From the NCBI GenBank assembly GCA_031406795.1, contig JANOHV010000275.1:1-8942 (forward strand): 8,942 nt of DNA. Direction: 5' to 3'. This DNA is from DATDCY01 sp031406795 [NCBI: Candidatus Rokuibacteriota bacterium] (lineage in GTDB: Bacteria > JAUVQV01). Positions 1-6,335 of this stretch are shown here, piece after piece. The notes beneath the pieces are model-generated. The model was not told where the DNA came from. It did no database searches and saw only the letters and a program-made list of their open reading frames with translations. Positions within the stretch are counted from its first letter, which is position 1. Each line of letters opens with the position of its first letter. A program made the position numbers and the translations under genes.

Positions 1-93
1 CGAGGGGCTGACGCCATTATTGCTTTGCGCTGCTCCCGACTCAGCGGGCGGTTCGAAGATTTCTGGGAGCGACGCTCAAAATGCGCCGCGTGA
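1..93 (+). CDS. C-terminal fragment, possibly transposase (partial at left edge)
   Basis: Frame +1 is open from the first base of the window to a TGA at 91-93, giving 30 residues that include IALRCSRLSGRFEDFW and end in a basic RRSKCAA tail. The pattern (Ala/Ile/Leu-rich helix, Arg-Cys, Leu-Ser-Gly-x-Phe, then Phe-Trp and a basic end) resembles the extreme C-terminus of ISKra4-like transposases as I remember them; no catalytic residue is inside the window. The following stretch, with GTGCTCACTCAACAATCC near 112-129 and GTCGTGCACCC at 131-141, could be the right end of such an insertion sequence. A short open stretch can occur by chance in GC-rich DNA, so both the coding call and the family are tentative. 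Confidence 0.35.
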   Translation, partial: RGADAIIALRCSRLSGRFEDFWERRSKCAA

Positions 94-151
94 TCAATGC
101 GGCCCCCGATGGTGCTCACTCAACAATCCTGTCGTGCACCCGCGATGCCCA

Positions 152-173
152 GATCCGCGCGTACGCGCGGATC
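152..173. repeat. Perfect 22-nt palindrome
   Basis: Bases 152-173 read identically on both strands. The half-site is GATCCGCGCGT followed by its exact complement. As RNA it could form a 9-bp GC-rich stem with a GTAC loop. No T-run follows on either strand, so a simple intrinsic terminator is not supported. A degenerate copy lies at 231-253. It may be a dimeric protein-binding site, a repeat remnant or a hairpin; the sequence does not decide which. Confidence 0.6.
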
Positions 174-230
174 CAGCAGAACAGCTGGCATCTCCCCTCA
201 CCGGGAAAAGCCTGATTTCGCTCCTCAACT

Positions 231-253
231 GATCCGCGCGTTACGCGCGAATT
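231..253. repeat. Second, degenerate copy of the 152-173 palindrome
   Basis: This copy begins with the same 11 bases, GATCCGCGCGT, has one extra T at 242, then ACGCGCG and AATT where the first copy has GATC. The 7-bp arms 235-241 and 243-249 pair perfectly, and 232-233 pair with 251-252. It starts 79 nt after the first copy and about 50 nt before the start codon at 302, a position compatible with an operator for that gene. Confidence 0.45.
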
Positions 254-265
254 TCGGGGTGCGGG

Positions 266-295
266 TTGAGCCGCGACGCGACCGGGTGTTACGAT
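266..295 (+). promoter_or_regulatory. Possible promoter of the TPR-peptidase gene (leaderless start?)
   Basis: TTGAGC at 266-271 and TACGAT at 290-295 are separated by 18 nt, matching four of six bases of each sigma70 consensus hexamer. Transcription would then begin about 7 nt after the -10, at or next to the ATG at 302. No Shine-Dalgarno sequence precedes that ATG, which is consistent with a leaderless message. The match is weak in GC-rich DNA. Confidence 0.25.
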
Positions 296-301
296 GAACC
301 C

Positions 302-1531
302 ATGAATGTCCCCCTCGTCCCTCTGCTGCTGGCCGCGGCGCTCGCGCTGAGCGCGACCCCGACGCAGGCGGCCTCCCCCGCCGCGCTCGCCAACGAGGCC
401 GGAGTCGCGCTCTTTCGCGCCGGCACCATTGCCGAGGCGCGGGCGAAATTCGAGGAGGCGCTCGCCCTCGACCCCGGTTTCGCGGCGGCGAGGAGCAACC
501 TCGCCACGGCGCTCGCGACGCAGGGACAGGAGGAGCTGCGGGCGGGGAATTTCGACGACGCGCGCTCCCATCTGGAACGCGCCGCGGATCTGGCCCCCGC
601 AGCGGCCGCGCCGCAGCTGCTCCTGGGCGTCCTGCACTCGCGTCGCGGGGATGGCTACGAGGCACGGCGGAGGATCGATCAGGCGCTCGAACTCGCCCCC
701 GGGCTCGCCGAGGCTCGCGAAGTCTCCGGCGACCTGTACTACCAGGAGGGCGCGCTGGAGAAGGCGCGCGCCGAGTGGGAAAAAGCCCTGGCCGACAGCG
801 GAGCCCCGCGCCACTCGCTGAACGAGAAGATCGCCCGTGTCGGACGCGAATTGAGCGCCGCGGGTGGCTTCGAGCGCGACATCAGCAGTCACTTCACCCT
901 GCAATACGACGGTCCGGTGCCCCGCGAGGTCGCCCGCACCGCGCTGCTGATCCTCGAGAAGGCCTATGACCGCCTCTGGCGCGAGTTCGGCAGCTCGCCC
1001 CGGCACGACGTGCCGGTGATTCTCTACACCCGCGGGCTCTTCGACGAGATCACCCGCAGCCCGGCCTGGGTCGGCGGAACGTACGACGGGAAGATCCGGG
1101 TGCCGGTCGGCGGCCTCCAGACCGAGTGCGACGCCCGGCGGCTCGAGCCGATCCTGACGCACGAGCTGACCCACGCCTTCATCCGCGCGAATGTCCCCGG
1201 ACGCCTGCCGCTCTGGCTCGAAGAGGGGCTCGCCGGGTACTTCGAAGGTCTCTCGCCCGAGACCGCCCAGCGCACCCTGCGCGCGTCCGGGGGAGGGTTT
1301 GCGACTTTGGAAGAGGTGAGCGTGGCGCTGCGCGGCGGATCGCGGGTCGCCGCCGCCTATGCCGCCGCCGCGCTCGCGGTCAGCGAGATGGTGCGCCTGA
1401 ACGGCTTCTGGCTGCCCTCGCGCACGCTCGATCTGATGGCCACCGGCCGGTCATTCCCCGAGGCCTTTCACGACGTGGCCGGCATGGACTTGCGGGAATT
1501 CGAGGAACTCTGGGTCCGCGCGCAGCGCTGA
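302..1531 (+). CDS. Secreted TPR protein with a peptidase MA-like metallopeptidase domain
   Basis: The 409-residue product starts with a short, uncharged signal peptide (MNVPLVPLLLAAALALSA, probable cut after TQA at residue 23), so it should act outside the cytoplasm. Residues about 26-165 form three to four TPR units (motifs such as ALFRAGTIAEARAKFEEALALDP), a scaffold for protein contacts. Residues about 195-409 form a gluzincin domain with H287-E-L-T-H291 as zinc ligands and catalytic Glu288, and E308 in WLEEGLAGYF as the likely third zinc ligand, the pattern of the peptidase MA-like family. All key residues are present, so it is probably an active zinc peptidase, but the substrate is unknown. 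The in-frame TTG at 266 would put 12 polar residues before the signal peptide, so the ATG at 302 is preferred. A separate promoter follows the stop codon, so it is probably a single-gene unit. Confidence 0.85.
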   Translation: MNVPLVPLLLAAALALSATPTQAASPAALANEAGVALFRAGTIAEARAKFEEALALDPGFAAARSNLATALATQGQEELRAGNFDDARSHLERAADLAPAAAAPQLLLGVLHSRRGDGYEARRRIDQALELAPGLAEAREVSGDLYYQEGALEKARAEWEKALADSGAPRHSLNEKIARVGRELSAAGGFERDISSHFTLQYDGPVPREVARTALLILEKAYDRLWREFGSSPRHDVPVILYTRGLFDEITRSPAWVGGTYDGKIRVPVGGLQTECDARRLEPILTHELTHAFIRANVPGRLPLWLEEGLAGYFEGLSPETAQRTLRASGGGFATLEEVSVALRGGSRVAAAYAAAALAVSEMVRLNGFWLPSRTLDLMATGRSFPEAFHDVAGMDLREFEELWVRAQR

Positions 1532-1544
1532 GCTTGCCCGCCGG

Positions 1545-1573
1545 TTGTTTTCGGCGCCGCAGTTGAATATAAT
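1545..1573 (+). promoter_or_regulatory. Sigma70-type promoter for the phnD-like/histidine kinase operon
   Basis: TTGTTT at 1545-1550 (three of six matches to the -35 consensus) and a perfect TATAAT at 1568-1573 are separated by 17 nt, the optimal spacing. It lies just after the stop codon of the upstream gene and about 50 nt before the ATG at 1624. A perfect TATAAT is rare by chance in DNA this GC-rich, which strengthens the call. The predicted leader is about 43 nt. Confidence 0.65.
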
Positions 1574-1611
1574 GCCGGCAGCAGTGGGTCGACACACGGG
1601 GATAGCCTGCG

Positions 1612-1617
1612 AAGGAG
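1612..1617 (+). promoter_or_regulatory. Ribosome binding site of the PhnD-like lipoprotein gene
   Basis: AAGGAG lies 6 nt upstream of the ATG at 1624. It fixes the start directly before a lipoprotein signal peptide. Confidence 0.8.
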
Positions 1618-1623
1618 CCCGCC

Positions 1624-2592
1624 ATGAGCGCCGTCGGTCGTTGGTCTACCCGGGGCAAGGCGCTGGTGCTCCCCCTGCTCGGTACGGCGGCACTGGGGTT
1701 GCTGGTTGCCTGCGGGCAGGCGCCCTCCGCGGACAAAGCCCGCCCGGCCCCCGGCCCGGCGCCTGCGGGTTCCTCAATCACGATCGCGCTGCTGCCCGAG
1801 CGTAACGTCTTCGAGCAGAAGAAACGCTACCAGCCGGTGCAGGAGTACCTCTCGGCCGCGATCGGGCGGCCGGTCGCCTTCAAGCTCCTCGACAACTACC
1901 AGGTGATCTTCTCCGAGATCCTCGAACGCCGCGTCGAGGGCGCCTTCTTCGGCAGCATGAACGGCGCCATCGCCCAGATCCAGGGAGGCGTCGAGTTCCT
2001 CGCCCGTCCCGTCGACCTGAGCGGCGTCTCGACCTACTCCGGCGTGATCTTCGCCAAGCACGACAGCGGAATCGGCAAGGATCCGAAAACCTGGAAGGGC
2101 AAGCGGATCGCCCTCGTCAACAAGGTGACGACCGCCGGGTATCTCTACCCGCTGAGCCTGTTGCGCGCCTCCGGCTATCGGGGGGATCCCGCGGCCTACT
2201 TCAAGCAGGTGACCTTCACCGGCAGCCACGACGCCGCGATCCTGGCCGTTTTCAACGGGGAGTCGGATTTCGGGGCCTGCAAGAACACCGTTTACGAGGA
2301 GTACACCCGCCTCCACCCGGAGATCCAGCGGAACCTCACCGTGCTGGCGAACTCCGCGCAGGTCCCTTCCAACGGCCTCGGGGTGCGTCCCGACCTGGAC
2401 GCGGAACTCAAGCGCCAGCTGCGCGAGGCGCTGGTCACGATGAACACCCGCCCGGACGGGCAGCGCGCGCTGCGACAGTTCCAAGCCCAGCGTTTCGTCG
2501 AGACCGGCGCGACCGACTACCAGCCGGTTCTCGCGATGGCCCGGGAGGCCGGCATCGACCTCGCCGCCTGGCCGCTGCGGGAAGTTCACTAG
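1624..2592 (+). CDS. PhnD-like (phosphate/phosphite/phosphonate-type) substrate-binding lipoprotein
   Basis: The 322-residue product has a lipoprotein signal peptide: basic N-region, hydrophobic core and lipobox LVAC with Cys30 as the lipidated residue. A Pro/Ala-rich linker of about 18 residues follows. The rest is a two-lobed PhnD/SsuA-type binding protein (Pfam PhnD-like family) with recognisable stretches: ALLPERNVFEQKKRYQPVQEYL, a YSGVIFAKHDSGI strand, WKGKRIALVNKVTTAGYLYP around the hinge, and FTGSHDAAILAVFNGESDFG. The class binds oxyanions and related small ligands and often feeds ABC importers. Here no permease or ATPase follows. The next gene, 5 nt downstream, is a histidine kinase, which points to ligand sensing, as in tetrathionate sensors such as TtrS that carry a PhnD-like domain. 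The ligand cannot be told from sequence. A strong RBS and a near-consensus promoter precede it. Confidence 0.85.
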   Translation: MSAVGRWSTRGKALVLPLLGTAALGLLVACGQAPSADKARPAPGPAPAGSSITIALLPERNVFEQKKRYQPVQEYLSAAIGRPVAFKLLDNYQVIFSEILERRVEGAFFGSMNGAIAQIQGGVEFLARPVDLSGVSTYSGVIFAKHDSGIGKDPKTWKGKRIALVNKVTTAGYLYPLSLLRASGYRGDPAAYFKQVTFTGSHDAAILAVFNGESDFGACKNTVYEEYTRLHPEIQRNLTVLANSAQVPSNGLGVRPDLDAELKRQLREALVTMNTRPDGQRALRQFQAQRFVETGATDYQPVLAMAREAGIDLAAWPLREVH

Positions 2593-2597
2593 GCCCG

Positions 2598-4343
2598 GTG
2601 CCCGTGAGTCTGCGCGTCCGGGCGCTTCTCGCAACGGTTTTTCTGCTCTGCGTCGCCGGCGCCGGCGCGGTGTTCATCGTCGGCAACTTGCGATTCCTCG
2701 TCGCCAACCAGAAGCTGATCATCTTCAAGGACCAGATCTTCCACGACCACGAACGGGCTCGCGAGCTCATTCAGTCCGCCCAGGCGCGCCTCTACCAGCA
2801 CCAGGCCGGCTACACCCGGGACATCGACCGGCTGATCGAGGACATCGCAACGTTCGAGACGATCATGAGCTCGATCGTCCCGCACTACCGCGAGCACGTC
2901 CGCGAGGAGGATTGCCGCAACTGCCACGACGACGGGCTGCGAAAGGTCGAGGGGCTCGAGGAGACCGTGCGCAGCATCCTGCTCAATCTCGACCGTTATC
3001 GCGAGAGCGTCAGCATCATCATCACGACGAACGACCGCCAGACCCGCCTGCTGCACAACGGCATCGCGAACGCCCGGGGCGAGGAGATTCTCGCGACCAT
3101 CCAGCGGGTCAACGCCAGTGCCGCGCTCATGGTCCGGCAGTTGCGCGAGAAGAACCAGCGGCTGCTCACGCGCTCGGAGCGATCCATCCAGGCCTCCGTC
3201 GGCGTCGTCGGCATCATTTTCATCCTGACCCTCGCCTATCTGCTCTGGGCCATGAACCGCCTGTTCGCCGCGCTGCTGCGCGGGACCGAGTCGGTGATCC
3301 GCGACGATCTCTCCTACCGCCTGCCGATGGCCGCGCGCCACGACGAGATCGGACTGCTGGCGACCCGCTTCAACCTGATGGCCGAGCACCTCCTGGCCCG
3401 GGACCTGCAGATCCGCGAGAAAAGCTCCGAGCTGCAAGACGCGAACCGCAACCTTCACGACCTCAACGCGACCCTCGAGCAGAAGGTCGGCGAGCGCACC
3501 GGCGATCTGCAGGCGTCCCTCGAGCAGGTCCGTCGCACCGGCGCCGCGCTCGAGGATTCCAAACGGCGGCTCGAGGCCGCCAACCAGGAGTTGGTGCGCG
3601 CCAACCAGGCCAAGGCCAATTTCCTGTCGATCATCTCCCACGAACTCAAGACGCCGCTCTCGGTCATCAACGGTTTCCTGTCCCTGATCCTCGACGAGCG
3701 CTATGAGAACGACGCGCAGCACCTGCGCGAGGCGGTGCAGATCTCGAAGCGCCGCGGCGAGCAGCTCTCACGCATGATCGACGAACTGATCGATCTCTCC
3801 CGTCTTGATGCGCGCTCGATGGTGTTGCGCCGCGTGCCCACCGACATCGGGGCGATCCTGCGCGAGGTCGGCGACAATTTCCAGGAGGAGTTCCGCCGCC
3901 GTTCGCTGCGCTTCTCCCTGCGCCTCTCCCCCGACCTGCCGGCGCTCGTCTGCGACCCCGACAAGCTGCGACAGGTCTTCACCAACCTGATCGGCAACGC
4001 GCTGAAGTTCTCCCCGGACGGCGGCGAAATCGAACTCGGCGCCGAGAACCGCAGCGACGAAATCCTGCTCACCTGCCGCGATACGGGCATCGGAATCGCG
4101 GCCGCCGAGCGCGAGCGGATCTTCGAGAAGTTCTATCAGATCGACTCCTCCGCCACGCGGCGCTTCGGCGGCGCCGGCCTCGGGCTGAGCATCGTCCGTG
4201 AAATCGTTCTCCTGCACGGGGGTCAGATCTGGGTCGAGAGCACGCCCGGGCACGGCAGCATCTTCTTCATCACCCTGCCGAAAGTCCAGCCGCCCGCGGG
4301 CGGGATAGAGGCCGCCGCACTTCCGCCCTCCCCCCTGGCCTGA
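2598..4343 (+). CDS. Membrane sensor histidine kinase with a periplasmic c-type haem motif
   Basis: The 581-residue product begins at a GTG 5 nt after the preceding stop codon, with no clear RBS, so translation is probably coupled; a GTG at 2604 is an alternative start. Transmembrane helices lie at about residues 8-29 and 201-219. The helical periplasmic domain between them contains C106-R-N-C109-H110, a CXXCH motif for covalent haem c attachment. HAMP (about 220-273, with the DEIGLLATRFN signature) and a coiled coil (about 270-335) lead to the HisKA domain with phospho-acceptor His348 in ISHELKTPLS. The HATPase domain is complete: N box around Asn467, DTGIGI at 495-500, FEKFYQ, and GGAGLGLSIV starting at 524. 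A Pro/Ala-rich tail ends the protein. No receiver domain is attached and no response regulator is in the window. It probably phosphorylates a distant regulator in response to haem state, a bound ligand and/or the lipoprotein encoded just upstream. Confidence 0.9.
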   Translation: MPVSLRVRALLATVFLLCVAGAGAVFIVGNLRFLVANQKLIIFKDQIFHDHERARELIQSAQARLYQHQAGYTRDIDRLIEDIATFETIMSSIVPHYREHVREEDCRNCHDDGLRKVEGLEETVRSILLNLDRYRESVSIIITTNDRQTRLLHNGIANARGEEILATIQRVNASAALMVRQLREKNQRLLTRSERSIQASVGVVGIIFILTLAYLLWAMNRLFAALLRGTESVIRDDLSYRLPMAARHDEIGLLATRFNLMAEHLLARDLQIREKSSELQDANRNLHDLNATLEQKVGERTGDLQASLEQVRRTGAALEDSKRRLEAANQELVRANQAKANFLSIISHELKTPLSVINGFLSLILDERYENDAQHLREAVQISKRRGEQLSRMIDELIDLSRLDARSMVLRRVPTDIGAILREVGDNFQEEFRRRSLRFSLRLSPDLPALVCDPDKLRQVFTNLIGNALKFSPDGGEIELGAENRSDEILLTCRDTGIGIAAAERERIFEKFYQIDSSATRRFGGAGLGLSIVREIVLLHGGQIWVESTPGHGSIFFITLPKVQPPAGGIEAAALPPSPLA

Positions 4344-4380
4344 CTCCGGAAGGACCGCCGCCGATCTACCCGGGTGCAGC

Positions 4381-4395
4381 GCCTGCGGAGCAGGC
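4381..4395 (+). terminator. Hairpin after the kinase gene, possible terminator
   Basis: GCCTGC at 4381-4386 pairs perfectly with GCAGGC at 4390-4395 across a GGA loop, and one more outer segment pairs with a bulge. It lies 37 nt after the kinase stop codon. There is no U-tract, so intrinsic termination is not demonstrated. Its right half is also the left end of the large inverted repeat 4390-4514, so the two folds compete. Confidence 0.3.
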
Positions 4396-4514
4396 CGCTC
4401 AAAAGGGTCCAGATGCCAGGCGGGCGAGCCCTGAGGAATGAGGTGGCCTGGTGGCCGCCGCAGTGACGAAGGGCGAAGCCCAACGCCGCAGGTGGGCCCT
4501 TTTCAGCGGCCTGC
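4390..4514. repeat. Cloverleaf-forming inverted-repeat element at the convergent gene junction
   Basis: The arms 4390-4410 and 4494-4514 are 21 nt long and complementary at 19 positions. Each begins with the GCAGGCCGCT type of end and carries an AAAAGGG core. Three hairpins can form inside: GGGC/GCCC at 4422-4431, a 7-bp stem at 4442-4448 with 4453-4459 around TGGT (one G-T pair), and GGGC/GCCC at 4471-4481. CGCCGCAG is repeated directly at 4456-4463 and 4484-4491. The whole 125-nt unit can therefore fold as a long stem with three branches. I recall closely similar dispersed elements in several proteobacterial genomes, with AGATGC near the left core and GAGGAATGAGG before a variable central hairpin, but cannot confirm this here. 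The right arm includes the uvrC stop codon. It may act as a two-way terminator or be a small non-autonomous mobile element. Confidence 0.75.
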
Positions 4515-6335
4515 GGGGTCTTCGGGGTGGAGCGCGGCGTGGACCGCGGCGGCCACGCCCGCCGGCACGACCCGTTCGAGATCCGACCGGGTGGCGGTTT
4601 TCACGCCGGACAACCCCCCGAACGCAACGAGCAGGCGGGACTGACGAGCCGCGCCGAGCCCCGGTATCCCGCTCAGCGGCCCGGCAAGCAGGCGCTTCGA
4701 GCGCAGCGCGCGGTGGTACGCCACCGCGAACCGGTGGGCCTCGTCGCGCACGCGCTGCAACAGCAGCAGCACCGGGGCGCCGCTCGGCAGCGACAGCGGC
4801 GTTCCGGCCCCGACGGCGAAGACCGCATCAGTGCCCCGTCGCTCGTTCGGCTTGGCGATGGCCAACAGCAGCCGCGGCTGCCAGGGCGAATCGACCAGAG
4901 CCGCCGCTGCGGCGGAGAGTTGCCCGCGCCCCCCGTCGAGCAGCACGACGTCCGGTCCCGTCCATGACCCCGACGCCACCCGCGCGGCCAGCCGTCCCAC
5001 GGCTTCGGCGAGCATGGCGAAATCGTCGGGTCCCCCGCTGCGGCGGATCTTGAAGCGGCGGTAGCGCTGCCGCCGCAGCGCGCCGCTCTCCCACCAGACC
5101 AGCGAGACCACCGCGTCGGTCCCCGACAGATTCGACGCGTCGAGACAGGCCAGTGACCGCAACCCCGCGCCGGCGCCGGCGATCCGTCCCAGCTCTTCGA
5201 GCAGGGCGTCGCCGCCGGAGGCTCCGGCCTTCTCCTCCTGCAGCAGGCGCATCGCATTGCGCCCGGCCATCGCCAGCAGCGCCTTCTTCCCCCCCGCCCG
5301 CGGCACGGTGAACCGCACCTTCGCCCCGCGCACCTGGCCGAGCCACGCGCCCAAGGCCAACGCCCCCTGCGGCTCGGTCGGCAGGACGACTTCGGGGGGG
5401 ATCTCCCGCTCGCCGGCGTAGCACTCCCGCAGGAACCCGGCCAGCGCCGCATCGGCCTCCTCGCCTTCGAGCGGATCCCGGAACGAGAAAGCCTCGGTGC
5501 CGATGAGTCGGCCCGCGCGCACGCGCAACAGCGCGATGCCCACCCGCTCGCCGAGGCGGACCAGCCCGACGACGTCCAGATCGTCGCCCTCCGGGTCGTG
5601 CACCCGCTGCCGCTCGAGCGTCGCGTCGATCGCGGCAACCTGGTCGCGCAGCAGCGCGGCGTCCTCGAAACGCAGCTCCTGCGAAGCGCAGGCCATCTCG
5701 TTCTTCAGACCCGCGGCCAGTTCGCCGCCGCGCCCCTGCAGGAAGAGCTCCACCGCGCGCACGAGTTCGCGATACCGCTCGGGGACGATCCTGCCGGCGC
5801 ACGGCGCGTGGCAGCGCCCCATCTGGAAGTTCAGACAGGGCCGGCCGGGCCGCAGGCGGCGGCAGAGCCGCAGCGGAAAGAGCCGGCGCAGGAGCCGCAG
5901 CGTGGTGCGCATCGCCCCGGCGGTACTGTAGGGGCCGAAATACCGCGCACCGTCGCGCACCGGCCGGCGCACGACGGTCAGGCTCGGAAACTCCTCCTGT
6001 ACCGAGAGCCGGAGAAAGGGGTAGGTCTTGTCGTCACGTTGGCGGATGTTGAAGCGCGGCCGGTGCTGCTTGATCAGCGAGTCCTCCAGGATCAGGGCCT
6101 CGACCTCGGTGTCGGTTTCGAACCATTCGACGCCGGCCGCCTGCGACATGAGCAGCACGGTCTTGGGGCCCTGACGCGCGGGGTCGAGGTAGGACCGGAG
6201 GCGGGCTCGAAGCGAGCCGGCCTTGCCGACGTAAATCACGGTCCCGTCGGCGCCGCGCATCAGGTAGACCCCGGGGACGGGCGGAGCCGCCCGCAGACGC
6301 TCGTCGACCGCAGGTTCAGGCCCGGTTGCCGCCAC
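4503..6335 (-). CDS. uvrC: UvrC, excinuclease ABC subunit C
   Basis: UvrC makes both incisions around a lesion after UvrB has been loaded. The 610-residue product has the family's usual length. The N-terminal GIY-YIG nuclease domain shows G22-V-Y24, Y35-V-G37, Glu79 in EALILE and N96 in PRFN. Cys158, 167, 175 and 179 have the spacing of the conserved cysteines reported to hold an iron-sulphur cluster. A UVR motif (about 205-240) binds UvrB. The RNase H-like C-terminal nuclease keeps its acidic and histidine residues: Asp399 (LDASNLSG), Asp467 (LLDGGRGQL) and His534 (RDEAHRF). A helix-hairpin-helix region (about 560-608, [15 protein letters not shown]) ends the protein. The GTG start lies inside the end of uvrB (20-nt overlap), so the two are translationally coupled. 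The stop codon and last four codons lie inside the right arm of the repeat 4390-4514. Confidence 0.97.
   Translation of the reverse strand: MAATGPEPAVDERLRAAPPVPGVYLMRGADGTVIYVGKAGSLRARLRSYLDPARQGPKTVLLMSQAAGVEWFETDTEVEALILEDSLIKQHRPRFNIRQRDDKTYPFLRLSVQEEFPSLTVVRRPVRDGARYFGPYSTAGAMRTTLRLLRRLFPLRLCRRLRPGRPCLNFQMGRCHAPCAGRIVPERYRELVRAVELFLQGRGGELAAGLKNEMACASQELRFEDAALLRDQVAAIDATLERQRVHDPEGDDLDVVGLVRLGERVGIALLRVRAGRLIGTEAFSFRDPLEGEEADAALAGFLRECYAGEREIPPEVVLPTEPQGALALGAWLGQVRGAKVRFTVPRAGGKKALLAMAGRNAMRLLQEEKAGASGGDALLEELGRIAGAGAGLRSLACLDASNLSGTDAVVSLVWWESGALRRQRYRRFKIRRSGGPDDFAMLAEAVGRLAARVASGSWTGPDVVLLDGGRGQLSAAAAALVDSPWQPRLLLAIAKPNERRGTDAVFAVGAGTPLSLPSGAPVLLLLQRVRDEAHRFAVAYHRALRSKRLLAGPLSGIPGLGAARQSRLLVAFGGLSGVKTATRSDLERVVPAGVAAAVHAALHPEDPAGR

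Larger units (their letters stand above)
94..301. other. Gene-free leader region upstream of the TPR-peptidase gene
   Basis: No convincing gene is seen here. Short frames exist on both strands but have skewed, Arg/Pro-rich composition, no ribosome binding site and no recognisable family. The region holds a possible insertion-sequence end near 112-141, two related palindromes (152-173 and 231-253) and a weak promoter-like pair just before the gene that starts at 302. Confidence 0.6.

Noticed and set aside
152-173. The perfect palindrome as an intrinsic terminator
   Set aside because: No T-run follows on either strand and no gene clearly ends just before it on either side.
116-1174. A 352-codon minus-strand frame opposite the TPR-peptidase gene
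   Set aside because: Skewed composition and no domain; the plus strand has a signal peptide, TPRs and a complete HExxH active site.
1774-2634. A 286-codon minus-strand frame opposite the PhnD-like gene
   Set aside because: Antisense shadow of a well-supported lipoprotein gene.
2589-3722. A 377-codon minus-strand frame opposite the histidine kinase
   Set aside because: It mirrors the codons of HAMP, coiled coil and HisKA; no independent protein features or ribosome binding site.
4381-4514. A CRISPR array or tRNA gene suggested by the cloverleaf shape
   Set aside because: There are no regularly spaced identical repeats. The 21-bp outer stem and the lack of a T-loop GTTCRA box or anticodon arm do not fit a tRNA.
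4451-5053. A 200-codon plus-strand frame starting within the cloverleaf repeat
   Set aside because: Arg/Ala/Pro-rich translation antisense to uvrC, with no family resemblance.
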